64,000 nt of DNA from Bin87 sp965220055 (GTDB taxonomy: Bacteria > Chloroflexota > Dehalococcoidia > Lucifugimonadales > UBA3495), in assembly GCA_965220055.1 (NCBI GenBank), contig CBDCPE010000004.1, positions 2,294,001 to 2,358,000 of the forward strand, read 5' to 3'. How positions within the stretch are numbered: position 1 is the first letter of the stretch; the number at the start of each line of letters is the position of its first letter. The position numbers and the translations under genes were made by a program. Below are positions 53,227-63,816 of this stretch, in pieces. The notes below the pieces were generated by a model. The model saw only the letters and a program-made list of their open reading frames with translations, had not been told where the DNA came from and ran no database searches.

Positions 53227-54375
53227 GTGGGACGCGACGCTGCCACGGCTCAATGCAGTGCGCGGACGGATGAGAAGGTGAGTCCGACAATACCCAGAGA
53301 CCTTGGAGACATCACGCCGGACTGGCTGACGGTAGCGCTGGAGAGTGGCGGCGTCTCCGGCGGCGCTATCGTCACCGGATATTCGGCCGAAACCATTGCC
53401 GAGGGTAGCGGTTTCGTTAACCAGCTGTTTCGGCTGAGGCTGGACTACGACCCGGAGGTGCCGGATCTGCCCAGCACCATCATCGTCAAGCTGCCAGGCT
53501 CGGATCCTGGGCTGAGGGAGATTTCCGACAGATTGGGGCAGCATCGACGCGAGGTCCGGGTTTACCAGGTGTTGGCTGCCAACCCTCACCTGCCGGCGCC
53601 CCGTTGTTACTACTCGGGTATCGATCCGATTACCGGCGATACCGTTCTGCTGCTGGAGGACATGAACCACGCGCGCCAGGGCGATAGCGTTGTCGGCTGC
53701 GGCTTCGACGAAGCTCGCTGGGCCATCGTCCAATTGGCGAGATTCCAGGCGGGCTGGTGGGATAGCCCGGCGCTCGAAGGACTGGAATGGATGCCGTCAA
53801 AGGAAGCAGAAGCCGGACGCTACCAGGCAATATATCCTGGGGCATGGCGGTCGCTGATAGAGAATGCCGGCGATGGCATGCCTCGGGGTTTGCGCCGGTT
53901 GGGGGATCGGATGCGGTCAGAGGTTCCCAGGATAAAATCGGAACTCAACACGTCTCCCCGGACGATTGTCCACGGCGATTATCGCCTGGACAACTGCTTC
54001 TTCACCGACGATGCCCTGACACGTCCGCCGGTGGTGGTCGTTGACTGGGAATTTTGCTTCCGAGGCCGCGGGACCTGCGACGTGGCCACCTTCATCTCCG
54101 AAGCCTTTCCCGCCCAACGACGCAGAGAGGCGGAGTTGGCCCTGGTCCGCGCATATCACTCCGTGTTGATGGACAACGGCGTGGCCGATTACTCGTTTGA
54201 GGAATGCTGGCGCGATTACCGGTTGGCGATGCTGGAGATCTTTATTTTCTGGATCGTAACGGGAGGTTACTGCAATTACGAAGGCGAACGTGCCACGTCG
54301 TACCTGCACAACACTCTTGAGCGGCTCGATGCTGCCATATCCGACCTTGAATCGGTCGAATTGCTCGACCGCTAA
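53227..54375 (+). CDS. APH/kinase-like phosphotransferase
   Basis: The product, up to 382 residues, has the kinase-like pattern STIIVKLPGSDP (the ATP-binding lysine), the catalytic loop VHGDYRLDNCFF (about 248-259) and VVVVDWEFCFRGRG (the metal-binding aspartate). It belongs to the aminoglycoside-phosphotransferase superfamily, closest in style to the ecdysteroid-kinase-like branch. The substrate is unknown. The GTG at 53227 begins 4 bp after the methyltransferase stop; another GTG at 53278 is possible. Confidence 0.8.
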   Translation: MGRDAATAQCSARTDEKVSPTIPRDLGDITPDWLTVALESGGVSGGAIVTGYSAETIAEGSGFVNQLFRLRLDYDPEVPDLPSTIIVKLPGSDPGLREISDRLGQHRREVRVYQVLAANPHLPAPRCYYSGIDPITGDTVLLLEDMNHARQGDSVVGCGFDEARWAIVQLARFQAGWWDSPALEGLEWMPSKEAEAGRYQAIYPGAWRSLIENAGDGMPRGLRRLGDRMRSEVPRIKSELNTSPRTIVHGDYRLDNCFFTDDALTRPPVVVVDWEFCFRGRGTCDVATFISEAFPAQRRREAELALVRAYHSVLMDNGVADYSFEECWRDYRLAMLEIFIFWIVTGGYCNYEGERATSYLHNTLERLDAAISDLESVELLDR

Positions 54376-54409
54376 ACCGGAGCGCAACCGAAATCGCCAT
54401 GCCTCGCAG

Positions 54410-54526
54410 GGCCTTTTTCAAAGTCACAAGCCGTCCGCTCATGGTGAGCTTGTCGAACCATGGGCGCGTCTTTCGATAGGCTTGGGACGAGCGGGAGGGT
54501 CCAAATCCAAGGACTTTGAAAAGGCC
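54410..54526. repeat. MITE or REP-like palindromic element
   Basis: Arms GGCCTTTTTCAAAGTC at the left and GACTTTGAAAAGGCC at the right are inverted with one base missing. Between them is GCTCATGGTGAGCTTGTCGA, the type of text found in small palindromic repeats of many environmental genomes. It lies between the phosphotransferase and the sulfatase-like gene. Confidence 0.65.
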
Positions 54527-54652
54527 ATGTGATCACGGCGGGGGTGATTGACCGGCAAACCGCAAACTGATAATCGTCAGATCGCCACGTATTGGGAGGC
54601 CGGATGCCCAAGAACATGGCCGGCGCAACCACCTGAAAACACGGAGGTCAGC

Positions 54653-56047
54653 ATGAACGTCATCTGGATAGTCTCCGACTCGTTTCGCAGGGATCAGGTG
54701 GGCGCATACGGGAACAGCACCATTCGGACGCCGTCGCTCGACGCGTTGGCGGCAAGCGCGGTGAGGTTCGACAACCACTATTCTGCTGGATTCCCGACCA
54801 TGCCCACACGGGCTGACCACCAGACCGGGCGCTGGACCATGTCGTTCATGGGTTGGGAACCGCTCCCGGCGGGCGTGACCACCCTCGCCGAGATACTGGC
54901 CGAACACGGCATGCACACGGCTGCCTCCGTCGACACCCCCTACTACCTCAGGGGCGGGATGAACTACGACCGAGGCTTCCAGTCGTTCTTCATGAACGTG
55001 GGACAGGATACCCTGTGGTCCCTGATCCCCGAGCCCGGTTACCACAACGAGTCTCTGGACGTGCGTGCGGCATGGCGCAGCGAGGCCGATCGGAACGCGC
55101 CCCAGACATTCATGACCGCCATGCGGTGGCTGGAGCAGCACTACAAGGAGGACTTCTTCCTGTACGTGGACACCTGGGACCCCCATGAACCCTGGGACGC
55201 GCCGCCCTACTACACAGAACTCTACTGGCCGGGGTACGACGGCGAACTGGTGCTGCCGCTCTACGGCAACTGGCATGACGTGCCGGGCTATCGGGAGGAG
55301 CAGCTCCGAAAGGGACACGCCACCTACTGCGGCGAGATCACTATGGTCGACACGTGGGCCGGATTCCTGCTGAGGTCGGTGGAGAACATGGGACTGGCCG
55401 ACCGGACCATCGTCATCTTCACCACCGACCACGGCTTCTACTTCGGAGAACACGGCGGCCTGTTCGGCAAGATGAGCTCCGACAAGTACCCCGACGGCAC
55501 ACTGAGACCCTATGACGAACCCGGGTCGCAGTGGAGTTACTCGCCGCTCTACGAAGAGATCGTCCACCTGCCCCTCCTGCTACGGGCACCCGGCGTCCCG
55601 CCGGGCAACTACACCGGCATCACCTCCGCGGTGGACGTTATGCCCACGGTCCTGGACCTGCTGGGACTGGAGATCCCTGATTTTGTGCAGGGCCGCTCCT
55701 TGGCTCCGGCGCTGGGCGACCCCGCAACCCAGGGCCGTGACTTCGTCGTGAGCAGCCTGCCCTTCGCCAACGTCGGAGACCCGGTGCACTCCGTGGACAG
55801 CCTGCTCCGGGTACTGACGGAGCCGCCAGTGACCACCGTGACCTCCGGAGGCTGGAGCCTCCTCTACAGCTCCCTACCCGGGGTCTCGAAACTCTACAAC
55901 CTTACCGCCGACCCCAAGCAGTCGACCAACGTCATAGAGGCCCACCTGGACGTGGCAGCGGAACTGCACCGGAAGCTGGTCTACTTCATGCGCGAAACGG
56001 AGGTGTCGAAACGCCTCCTGGACCCGCGACTGGAGCTGAGGATGTGA
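54653..56047 (+). CDS. Sulfatase-like alkaline-phosphatase superfamily hydrolase with Thr at the nucleophile site
   Basis: GGAGG precedes the ATG at 54653. The 464-residue product has the fold markers MNVIWIVSDSFRRDQVGAYGN, the C-terminal-side FTTDHGFYFGEHG with metal-binding D and H, and VDVMPTVLDLLGLEIP. At the site where sulfatases carry C/S-x-P-x-R the protein reads T49-M-P-T-R53. Threonine cannot be converted to formylglycine, but Thr is the nucleophile of related phosphodiesterases, so the enzyme may act on phosphate esters. The substrate is unknown. Confidence 0.8.
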   Translation: MNVIWIVSDSFRRDQVGAYGNSTIRTPSLDALAASAVRFDNHYSAGFPTMPTRADHQTGRWTMSFMGWEPLPAGVTTLAEILAEHGMHTAASVDTPYYLRGGMNYDRGFQSFFMNVGQDTLWSLIPEPGYHNESLDVRAAWRSEADRNAPQTFMTAMRWLEQHYKEDFFLYVDTWDPHEPWDAPPYYTELYWPGYDGELVLPLYGNWHDVPGYREEQLRKGHATYCGEITMVDTWAGFLLRSVENMGLADRTIVIFTTDHGFYFGEHGGLFGKMSSDKYPDGTLRPYDEPGSQWSYSPLYEEIVHLPLLLRAPGVPPGNYTGITSAVDVMPTVLDLLGLEIPDFVQGRSLAPALGDPATQGRDFVVSSLPFANVGDPVHSVDSLLRVLTEPPVTTVTSGGWSLLYSSLPGVSKLYNLTADPKQSTNVIEAHLDVAAELHRKLVYFMRETEVSKRLLDPRLELRM

Positions 56048-56129
56048 GAACGGAGAATGTCCAGAAAGTTGACGGGATGCGAAGACAGAGTCCCGCCGTC
56101 ACCCATCACAAGGAGAAGATCTTCCAGGA

Positions 56130-57437
56130 GCGGGTCTTGGTGGTCGCCTGTTGATCGCCCAGACTGATGCGCGCTGCCCAGCGGGCCACGTTTTGCGCCA
56201 TTACCTGAATCGCCAGCCAGGCGGCGTTGGTGGCGAAGCGGCCCGAGGGGAGATAGTTGAGCCCCACGCCGTACTTGAGGCCTCGGATAACTTTCTCGAT
56301 CTCGGCGTGGCGGCGCGATGGTCGGCCTCCAGTTCCAGAGTGTTGTCCTCGCGGTTGGCGATGAAAGCGTGATAGCTGTAGGTGGCGAACAGCGCCAGTT
56401 GGGAGCCGGGAGTGGGCTTCACCCTCCGTACAATGAGCCGCACCGGGGCCGCGTCGGGCTCATTCTGGAAAGGAGCGTACGTGGTCTCCGCCACGTCGGC
56501 AGCGCCGTCCATCCAGTAGGAAATGGGTGTCCAGTCCGCTTCGGCCATGGCCTAGATGATGTTCCACGCACTGGTGTGCTGGCGGACGGTGATGGAGAAG
56601 CGGACACCCTTATCGCGGCAGGCGACGACGATGTCGTGGTTGTAGAAGCCGCTGTCGGCCGGCACGGTGAGTTGACCGGTGGCTCCGGCGTAGCGCACGC
56701 GGCTCACCGTCTCGAGGAGGAAATTGGCGGCGCCGCGCGTCGTGTTGGCTCTGCCCTTGCGCAGTCGGGCCATCAGTCCGCCATAGGCGGACCGGTGCCA
56801 ACGGCAATGGCGAGAAGCGGGTGATAGCCGCGTACGCCGGCGTAGTTGTGGCGCTGGGCTCCCTCCTTGGCAAGTCCGTAGGTCTCGCAGACGGTGGAGT
56901 CCAGGTCGATGGTCAGCGGATCATCACTAGGACCGGCACCAGCGGCCCAGGCTCGGGCCAGCAACTCCCGGCACCCGATCCAGTTGCCTCACGTGGCCCC
57001 ACCGGAAGCTGCGCAAGAAGGTTCCCAGCGTGGACGGCGCCTTGACCGCGCAACCCAGCACCCGCTCGGTGCTGCCAGCGCGCAGCGCGTCGGCGTCGTC
57101 AATGCAATCACCCCCAGCCAAGGCCGACGCCACCAACGTCAGCATCTTGTCCCCCGCATTCGCCCGACCCAGCGCATCTCCCAAGTCAACGTGTTGGTCC
57201 ACCAGCTCACCCAGTCCCAGATGATGGGCCAAAGTGACCGGCAGCAGCAGTCCGGCATTGGCCACCAGGCGATGGTCGTCGAAGGCGATATTGATGCGGT
57301 CGGGGCACTCAACTGGTAGCATCCGTTGGGTGCTCCTCGTTTTAGGGTGGTTTTCGTTGTCAAAACCAGTATCCCCGAAGTTGGGAGCACTTTCTCATCC
57401 CCTCATCGCGCCGCCACACTCATCTTTTCGGTGGATT
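56130..57437 (-). mobile_element. IS1380-family remnant 1
   Basis: Minus-strand frames read PDRINIAFDDHRLVANAGLL (N-terminal), DGAADVAETTYAPFQ and LALFATYSYHAF (C-terminal), with several frameshifts between. The outer end near 57412-57437 carries CACTCATC..TTCGGTGGATTGGGG, shared with copies near 59.1 and 62.8 kb. The 3' end is truncated at about 56130. Confidence 0.75.
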
Positions 57438-57440
57438 GGG

Positions 57441-57643
57441 GATTACGTAATGATCCTTGGGCGAAGCAGAATAGGTATCAGTAACACGGATGGCCGGCAT
57501 GAGTAACGCGCAAATCAGGTCCACCGATGCGCTGCGGCGGGTCTTGCCGACGAGGCTGACCAGCCACTCTAATTTCGTGGCTGGATCCGCCAGGAGGCCT
57601 TGTGCGATCGGAGTTCAGCAACATTTGTTTTGAGGCAATGCGC
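57441..57643 (-). repeat. Dispersed repeat of about 205 bp, copy F (inverted)
   Basis: Read on the minus strand it begins GCGCATTGCCTCAAAACAAA near 57643 and ends GGATCATTACGTAATC near 57441. It adjoins the end of the IS1380 remnant. Confidence 0.65.
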
Positions 57644-58130
57644 CGGCATTTCTAATTGTCGTCTATCAGCTGGCGCCGAATACTACGAGAGTCAGTATCA
57701 GCACCGTGCGTTGCATGCGGCGAAACGACGAGCGTCCCAACTTGGCTACCAGCTAGTGCCCATATCCGATGCTCAGGGCGTGCCCCCCAACCCACCAGCC
57801 GCCGTCGCCTGAAAAACTGTGTTAGTCCATAGCAGTGTTATGGCCGTGGCCGGCCCGTGCAGAGGCGACTAACTGGTCAGTCCGCGTCGGCTGTGTATAC
57901 TCTGGCGAGGCGTGTCGTACGGACCAAGACCGAGTAGACGGTGGTGCATATTGCTCGATCCATAGCATGGTCCGGGAGTTTTACGACTACATCATTGGTG
58001 ACGCCCCGCTGTGGGGCGATCCCGTTGGATAGATTGTGCGTTGCCGATGACTCCCTCCGGCGACACGCCTACGCTGTAAGGAGGGCCAGTCGCCGCGTGA
58101 AAACTCCAGTTAGTGGATAGTCGAGCTGAA
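57644..58130. other. Region without a supported gene
   Basis: A short plus-strand frame ending at 57812 (YYESQYQHRALHAAKRRASQ) resembles the tail of a transposase but I cannot name the family. The rest is unassigned. Confidence 0.35.
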
Positions 58131-58162
58131 GAAGAGCACGGCTTGAGTTCGCCGTGCTCTTC
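58131..58162 (-). terminator. 12-bp perfect hairpin downstream of the DinB gene
   Basis: GAAGAGCACGGC (58131-58142) and its complement at 58151-58162 flank an 8-nt loop. It lies 41 bp past the stop of the minus-strand DinB gene, but no T-run follows, so efficiency is uncertain. Confidence 0.5.
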
Positions 58163-58202
58163 GGTAAACCTGTAGAAATTGTCCGGGAAGCCTGCGTTCG
58201 GG

Positions 58203-58730
58203 CTAGACGAACCAGCCCATGCCTTCCAAGTGGCCGCGCAGGAAGGCTATCTGGCCTCCGTGGACGATGTTGTCAAAGACCAGGACACCCATGATGGTCT
58301 CTTTCGGCTCGGGGTCCGAACCGGGCCTCAGGCTCATGGTGGCGCTCAACTCCTCGTCGGTCACGGAGGACATATAGTCCCGGCAGCAGGCCTTCATGGC
58401 CTCGTAGTACCCTACCAGGACGTCTTTGGAGGGAAGCGGCCACGCGGCCACGCGCGCCGTGTCCCAGCCTTGGCCGGTCGTCTCCGGGTCGTCGCTCAGG
58501 CCGAATTTCTCGCGCCAACCGCCCTCTATCCATATCTGAGGCTTGCCTTGGAACCTGGCATTCATGAAAACGTCCACCACCCGGCTCATGTGGAAGAGGA
58601 GCCAACCGATGGAATTGTCGCTGTCGGATATCTGGCGCGCCAGTGTCTCATCACTCAGCCCGTCTATGGCGCGGTCTACCATACCCCAGTTACGTTCCAG
58701 CGCATTTGATATTCCGGCGGACACAGCCAT
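58203..58730 (-). CDS. DinB-like four-helix protein
   Basis: The 175-residue product has SDSDNSIGWLLFHMSRVVD with the first metal histidine and VFDNIVHGGQIAFLRGHLEG with the others, the His triad of the DinB/YfiT (mycothiol-transferase-like) superfamily. Members transfer low-molecular-weight thiols or act in detoxification; the substrate here is unknown. It is monocistronic. Confidence 0.75.
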   Translation of the reverse strand: MAVSAGISNALERNWGMVDRAIDGLSDETLARQISDSDNSIGWLLFHMSRVVDVFMNARFQGKPQIWIEGGWREKFGLSDDPETTGQGWDTARVAAWPLPSKDVLVGYYEAMKACCRDYMSSVTDEELSATMSLRPGSDPEPKETIMGVLVFDNIVHGGQIAFLRGHLEGMGWFV

Positions 58731-58861
58731 GATTACTCTCCAAAAGTTTCGTTAATTTGGGGTTGCGGTGCAAATTGTAACAGCCCCAAAACTGGAATGG
58801 TAAGGTAGCGCCGACGATCAAGAAGAGACCTGCTACTGATCTGCGGCTGTAGTATTAGGTC

Positions 58862-59118
58862 AACATGGCGGTCCATGAGCTCGCCCAGTTCGAGGTGGTG
58901 GGCCAAAGTGACCGGCAGGATCAGCCCAGCATTGGCCACCAGACGGTGATTGTCGAAGGCGACATGGATGCGGTCGGGGCGCTCAGGTGGTAGCATCCGT
59001 TGGGTGCTCCTCGTTTCGGGTAGGTTTTCTGTTTCAAAAACCATTATCCCCGAAGCCGGGAGCACTTTCTCATCCCAACACCACGACGCCACACTCATCC
59101 CTTCGGTGGATTGGGGTT
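58862..59118 (-). mobile_element. IS1380-family remnant 2 (5' end only)
   Basis: Encodes the start MLPPERPDRIHVAFDNHRLV with NAGLILPVTLAHHLELGELM, then stops. The terminal sequence near 59095-59118 matches remnant 1. Confidence 0.7.
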
Positions 59119-59732
59119 TACCGGGACCGCCGCCCCGACACCTATGGCGAGTTGCTGGAGCCATAGGATTAGCCCGTACTCCGAAAGCCTAAACCGAGAC
59201 CAAGGTGAAACCCGCATTGGTGTTGGGTAAAATGGGTTCAAATTGGACGGTCGTTTGGGAGATCTGAGGGGTGGTCGGGTAGGCAGGAGATGGGCGGGTC
59301 GCTGAAGCAATGGTGCATAGACGAGGCTGGAGTAAGGCGACGGATGTACCGAGCGCCGACGCCATGTGAACGGGAGCGATGGCACGGGGTGTGGCTGCTG
59401 GCCCAGGGATTGACGGCGGCGGCGGTGGGTCGAGCCCTGGAGCGGGATACCCACACCATAGGCCGATGGGTCAAGGCCTTCGCCGAGGGCGGTCCCAAAG
59501 CGCTGGTTTTCGAGCAGACTGGTGGTTCCCCCGCGTTGGACGTGGAGCAACGAGGGGAGTTGAGCCGGAGCAGTTTTCTGAACTACTTGCATCGGCTGGG
59601 GTTTGTGCTGAAGCGTCCCAAGAGGCGGTTGGTGAAAGCGGACCCAGCGCGGCGGGAAGCCTTTGTGGAAGAGTATGCGGCGCTGATAGCGACGGCGCGA
59701 CGGACGGTACCCAAGTTATTGTTCGCCGACTA

Positions 59733-60940
59733 GTACCGTTGCCAGGTAGATTTGTAAGAATATAAGAAAGCAGCCATACTTGGGCATGATCTTTCTGTGA
59801 GGGAGTGCCCAGCCATGGCTGCCATCAAGTATAAAGTGGAACTGACCGAGGCCGAACGTTCCCGTCTCAATGAGGTGTCCCAGCGAGGCAAGGCGTCAGT
59901 GCGCACCGTGAAGCGTGCGCTGTCGCTGCTCAAGGCTGACCAGGGGGTTAGGGACCGTGAGATAGCCGATGTGCTGTTGGTCAACGCGGCCACGGTCGCC
60001 AGAGCACGGAAGCGGTACGTGGAGGAAGGACTTGAGGCCGCCATCAATGACCGACCGCGGCCGGGCCAGGAGCGCAAGCTGGACGGGAGGCAGGAAGCGC
60101 ACCTGATCGCCATTGCGTGCAGCGCCGCGCCCGAAGGGCACACGCACTGGACACTCCAGTTGTTGGCCGACCAGGTGGTGGAGTTGGAGTTTGCCGATAG
60201 CATCTCCCTGGAGACGGTGCGCCAGATGCTCAAAAAAACGAACTCAAGCCGTGGCAGAAGAAGGAGTGGTGTATCCCCAAGGTGAGCGGGGAGTTCGTGG
60301 CGCGGATGGAGGACGTGCTGGACCTGTACCAACAGGCGTACCATCCGGAGCGGCCGGTAGTGTGTTTCGACGAGACCTCCCGGCAATTGACTGGGGAGGT
60401 GCGTCCGCCCCTGGCGGCTGCCCCCGGACGGATGGCACGCTATGACACCGAGTACCAGCGCAACGGGACACGGAACCTGTTCATGATCTGCGAGCCGAAG
60501 GGTGGATGGAGACATGTGGCGGTGACCGAGCGCCGCACTGCGGTGGACTTCGCGTACCAGATGCGGTGGCTGGTGGACGAGGCCTACCCCGATGCCGAGG
60601 TGGTCAGGCTGGTACTGGACAACCTCAACACCCACAAGCTCGGCTCACTCTACGAAGCATTTGAGCCCGGCGAAGCTCGGCGCATCGCCCAACGCCTCGA
60701 GTTTCATTACACTCCCACGCACGGCAGCTGGCTGAACATGGCTGAGATCGAGTTGAGCGTCTTCAGCAGAGGGTGTCTGAACCGCCGTATCAGCGATGAG
60801 CCGGAGCTGCGGCGAGAGGTTGCGGCGCTCGAACGCGAGCGCAACGCAGCAAAATCAGCCATAGACTGGCGGTTTACCACCCAAGATGCTCGCCGTAAGC
60901 TCCAACATATCTACCCTGCAAGATCAGATTGAAACGGTAC
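59733..60940 (+). mobile_element. IS630-family element type B, copy 2
   Basis: A 1208-bp copy bounded by GTACCGTT and AACGGTAC and flanked by TA at 59731-59732 and 60941-60942. The sequence equals the copy at 43000-44206 except for a run of seven rather than six A at the frame junction. Confidence 0.9.
59815..60932 (+). CDS. IS630 transposase type B, copy 2
   Basis: Same two-frame structure as the copy at 43082. Here the run has seven A at about 60232-60238, which shifts the overlap of the two frames. The first frame ends at 60285 and the second covers the catalytic part to the stop at 60930. Confidence 0.8.
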
Positions 60941-61520
60941 TAGGCCCACTTTCAGGCCGATGCTGATCTGTGGGGCAAGTGGGTGCTGAAAGGCGAACTC
61001 GCCCCGGTGGACTCCAGTAGCCCGCGGCGCGGGAAACAGGTGAGCTACTGCTCGGCGGTGTGCCTGGAGACGGGCGAGGTGAAGGTGATGGAACTGGAGG
61101 GCAACAGGAACTCCGCCACCTTCCTACAGCAGTTGCGCGCGCAACACCCTGAACTGCTGATCGTGATCTGGGACAATTCGCCAGCCCATCGGGGCGACGC
61201 AATCCGGGCTTACCTGACCACGCCCGGCCTGAACCTCCGCCTGGCGAACCTGCTCAGTTACAGTCCGGACTTCGACGCCGACGAGGCCATCTGGGGCTGG
61301 GCGCGTCAGAAGGTGACGCGTAATTTGTGCTTGGGCACCAAGGCTGCGGTCCGAGAGAAGGTGGTCGGCTTTTTCACCAATCTGGTGCACCGTCGGGAAG
61401 AAGTCAAACGCTACTGCCGCACCGAACTTCAGGCTCGCGCCCAGGAACTGAGCGGCAGTGTCCAAGCCGGCTTTCCACGCATTGACCATGTAGATTTCAC
61501 CTTGGCTTGGGTTTAGGGAT

Positions 61521-62738
61521 TCAGCCCGCCCCACCGTTACGCGAAACCTCGGCCGGCAGAAAGAATCCAGCCAGCAGCGCCGTTGCGCTCATCGCCGTGC
61601 AAATCAGGAACCCCGGCAGAAGCGACCCGGTCGCGTCTCTCGCAGCGCCCACCAGGATTGGCGCGGCGAACATCGCGATGCCGGATGTGGTAATCATCAA
61701 CCCGTAGATGACCGCCAGACCCTGGGGCGTGATGCCGGCCAACCGCAGAGGCAGAGTGAGCAGCATTGGCACGTAGAACCAGGAGCCAAAACCCAGGACC
61801 GCCGTCGCGACGTAGATGCCGGTCAAACCCGGCACCAGATAGACGCCCAGCCCGCCCAAGCCCGCTGCCACGCCAGAGACGACGAACACCCACCGGACCG
61901 AGCCGAAACGCAACGGGAGAACGCCGCCGGCCAGCACGGCGAAAACGCCGATGAAGGGCAGCATCCCGGTGACCAAACCCGCCGCCGCCAGCGACATATC
62001 CCGATGCTCGTTGTAAAAAGTGGGCAGCCAGCCGGTCAACGCCGTGTATTGGACCAGCACGCCGGCGTCGGTGAGCACCAGGAGGATTACGGTGCGGGCA
62101 CGAAGCACGCGCCCGGTCTCTCGCAGGGAGATGCGTGCCGGCCGGGCGTCAGGCAGCAGGGCATCCCGACCCGCCACCAGCCACAGGGCGGCGCCGATCA
62201 GTCCGACCGCCCCGAACAGGGACATGGCGGTTTTCCAGTCCGTGAGCTGGGCCAGCGGAGCCGCGCCGGCCACGGCCAGGGCCACTCCCAAGCTGACCGT
62301 AGCCGTATTCAGGGAGTTCATCACCAGCACTTCTCTCTGGGAGAACCATGCCATGAGCAAAGGGCCGGTGGAGGTCACAATCAATGCCAGTCCCAGCCCG
62401 TAGGCCAGACGCAACGAGAGCATGATGGCAAAGTTCGGAGCGAGGAACGACAGCGCCAGGACTGCCATGGCAATCCAGCCGATCAACTGCGAGCGTTTGA
62501 CCCCGATGCGGGACACCAGCATACCGCCTGGAATGCCAAAGGCTGCTGCCAGCAGCATGGGCAGGGAAACCAGGAGGCCGGCCGCCGTGCTGCTGAGTCC
62601 ATACTCCGCAACAGCCAGTGGCAGCACCGGCGCGATGCCGAAAAGACCGAACCCCAACACCAGGTGCGCGGCCAGCGTCAAGGCGGCCATTACCCAGCGG
62701 TACCGGTTCAGTCCATGTGCAGCTGTCGCTTGGTTCAT
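61521..62738 (-). CDS. MFS transporter
   Basis: The 405-residue product has about twelve hydrophobic segments, the MFS loop motif GGMLVSRIGVKRSQ between helices 2 and 3, and a half-way loop near residue 200 (LLPDARPARISLRETGRVL). It resembles the CynX/NimT and nitrate-type branch of the major facilitator superfamily. The substrate cannot be deduced. It stands alone between IS elements. Confidence 0.8.
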   Translation of the reverse strand: MNQATAAHGLNRYRWVMAALTLAAHLVLGFGLFGIAPVLPLAVAEYGLSSTAAGLLVSLPMLLAAAFGIPGGMLVSRIGVKRSQLIGWIAMAVLALSFLAPNFAIMLSLRLAYGLGLALIVTSTGPLLMAWFSQREVLVMNSLNTATVSLGVALAVAGAAPLAQLTDWKTAMSLFGAVGLIGAALWLVAGRDALLPDARPARISLRETGRVLRARTVILLVLTDAGVLVQYTALTGWLPTFYNEHRDMSLAAAGLVTGMLPFIGVFAVLAGGVLPLRFGSVRWVFVVSGVAAGLGGLGVYLVPGLTGIYVATAVLGFGSWFYVPMLLTLPLRLAGITPQGLAVIYGLMITTSGIAMFAAPILVGAARDATGSLLPGFLICTAMSATALLAGFFLPAEVSRNGGAG

Positions 62739-62831
62739 ACGGTGCGGGCGCTGGAGCGCACAGGTTCCAGCCGCGGTTGGCGCCGGGGAATATTACCTCA
62801 AATCCATATGCCATCGTCTCGACGCTAAACC

Positions 62832-63816
62832 CGAATCCACCGATGGGATGCGGTAAGGTTGGTCAGAGGAGGCATGGCAGGTGAGGGGCAGAGCCGGCGT
62901 CACCGTGACCCCGACGGATTGGGACGGGTGCTGAGCGTGTCAGCGGGGCGACGGGGATATTTGCGGGTCGCAGCCCCGGCGACGGGCGAGATCAGCAGGC
63001 AGATTGCGGCAGGAGACGCTGGGGGCCCAGCCTGGCGCGGGTCAGCCAAGCCTGTGGATAATCTGGCGGATGGATCAGACGCCGTCGCTGTCGTCAGGAA
63101 GGGAGCGGCAGGGTGCGCAGTCGCTCCAGGGCGAAGCTGAACTGGTTCTGCCAGGGCCAGCCTTGGGGAAGATGCAGAGTGAGACGACGCGCCTTGCGGG
63201 TGAGCCGTCCGGCCAGGGAGAAGAAGCGTCGTCGGAGGATCTTGGTGGTCATTACCTGCTCACCCAGACCGATGTACGCTGTCCAGCGGGCCAGATTGTG
63301 GGCGATGATCTGGGCGGCCAGCCAGGCGCCGTTGGCAGGAAAGCGTCCCGAAGGTAGATGGTTGAGCCCCACGCCGTACTTGAGGTCGCGGATGGCGTTC
63401 TCGATTTCGGAGTAGCGGCGATGGTCGGCCTCCAGGTCCAGGGTGCCGCCCTCCCGGTCGGTGATGCAGGCGTGATAGCTGTAGGTGGTGAACAGGGCCA
63501 GTTGGGAGCCGGGCGTGAGTTTCACCCGCCGGACGATGAGGCGCACTGGCACGGCATCGGGCTCACTCTGGAAGGGGGTATAGGTTGTCTCAGCCACGTC
63601 GGCGGCGCCCTCCATCCAGTAAGGGATGGGCGTCCAGTCTGCTTCAGAGATAGCCTCGATCCGGTTGCGCAGGCTCTGGTGCTGCCACACGGTGATGGAG
63701 TAGCGGACGCCCTTATCCCGACAGGCGGCGATGATGGCGTGGTTGTAGAAGCCGCTGTCGGCCCGCATGGTGAGTGGTCCAGTGGCTCCGGCATAGCGCA
63801 CTCGCTCCACGGTTTC
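62832..63816 (-). mobile_element. IS1380-family remnant 3 (3' half)
   Basis: The frame at 63094-63810 reads VRYAGATGPLTMRADSGFYN, then VGLNHLPSGRFPANGAWLAA and ends ALERLRTLPLPS, the C-terminal half of the DDE transposase. The terminal repeat (CCACCGATGGGATGCGG, inverse of the other copies) lies near 62838-62854. The 5' half is missing: at about 63816 the sequence changes abruptly into a CRISPR repeat. Confidence 0.8.

Larger units (their letters stand above)
59220..61530 (+). mobile_element. IS630-family element type C, split by a type B copy
   Basis: The left half encodes the helix-turn-helix part and linker of the transposase (59290-59733: LTAAAVGRALERDTHTIGRW, then RLVKADPARREAF up to LLFAD). 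The right half continues AHFQADADLWGKWVLKGELA to the stop at 61516, with WDNSPAHRGD and FDADEAIWGWA. The break lies within the first DDE motif, where the type B element inserted. Confidence 0.85.

Noticed and set aside
57600..58032. Two short plus-strand frames of 70 and 65 codons.
   Set aside because: Non-ATG starts, no ribosome sites, and overlap with the dispersed repeat; at most a transposase tail near 57680-57812.
62859..63140. A 93-codon plus-strand frame at the end of the IS1380 remnant.
   Set aside because: It lies in the non-coding end of the IS, and its sequence is low in protein-like features.
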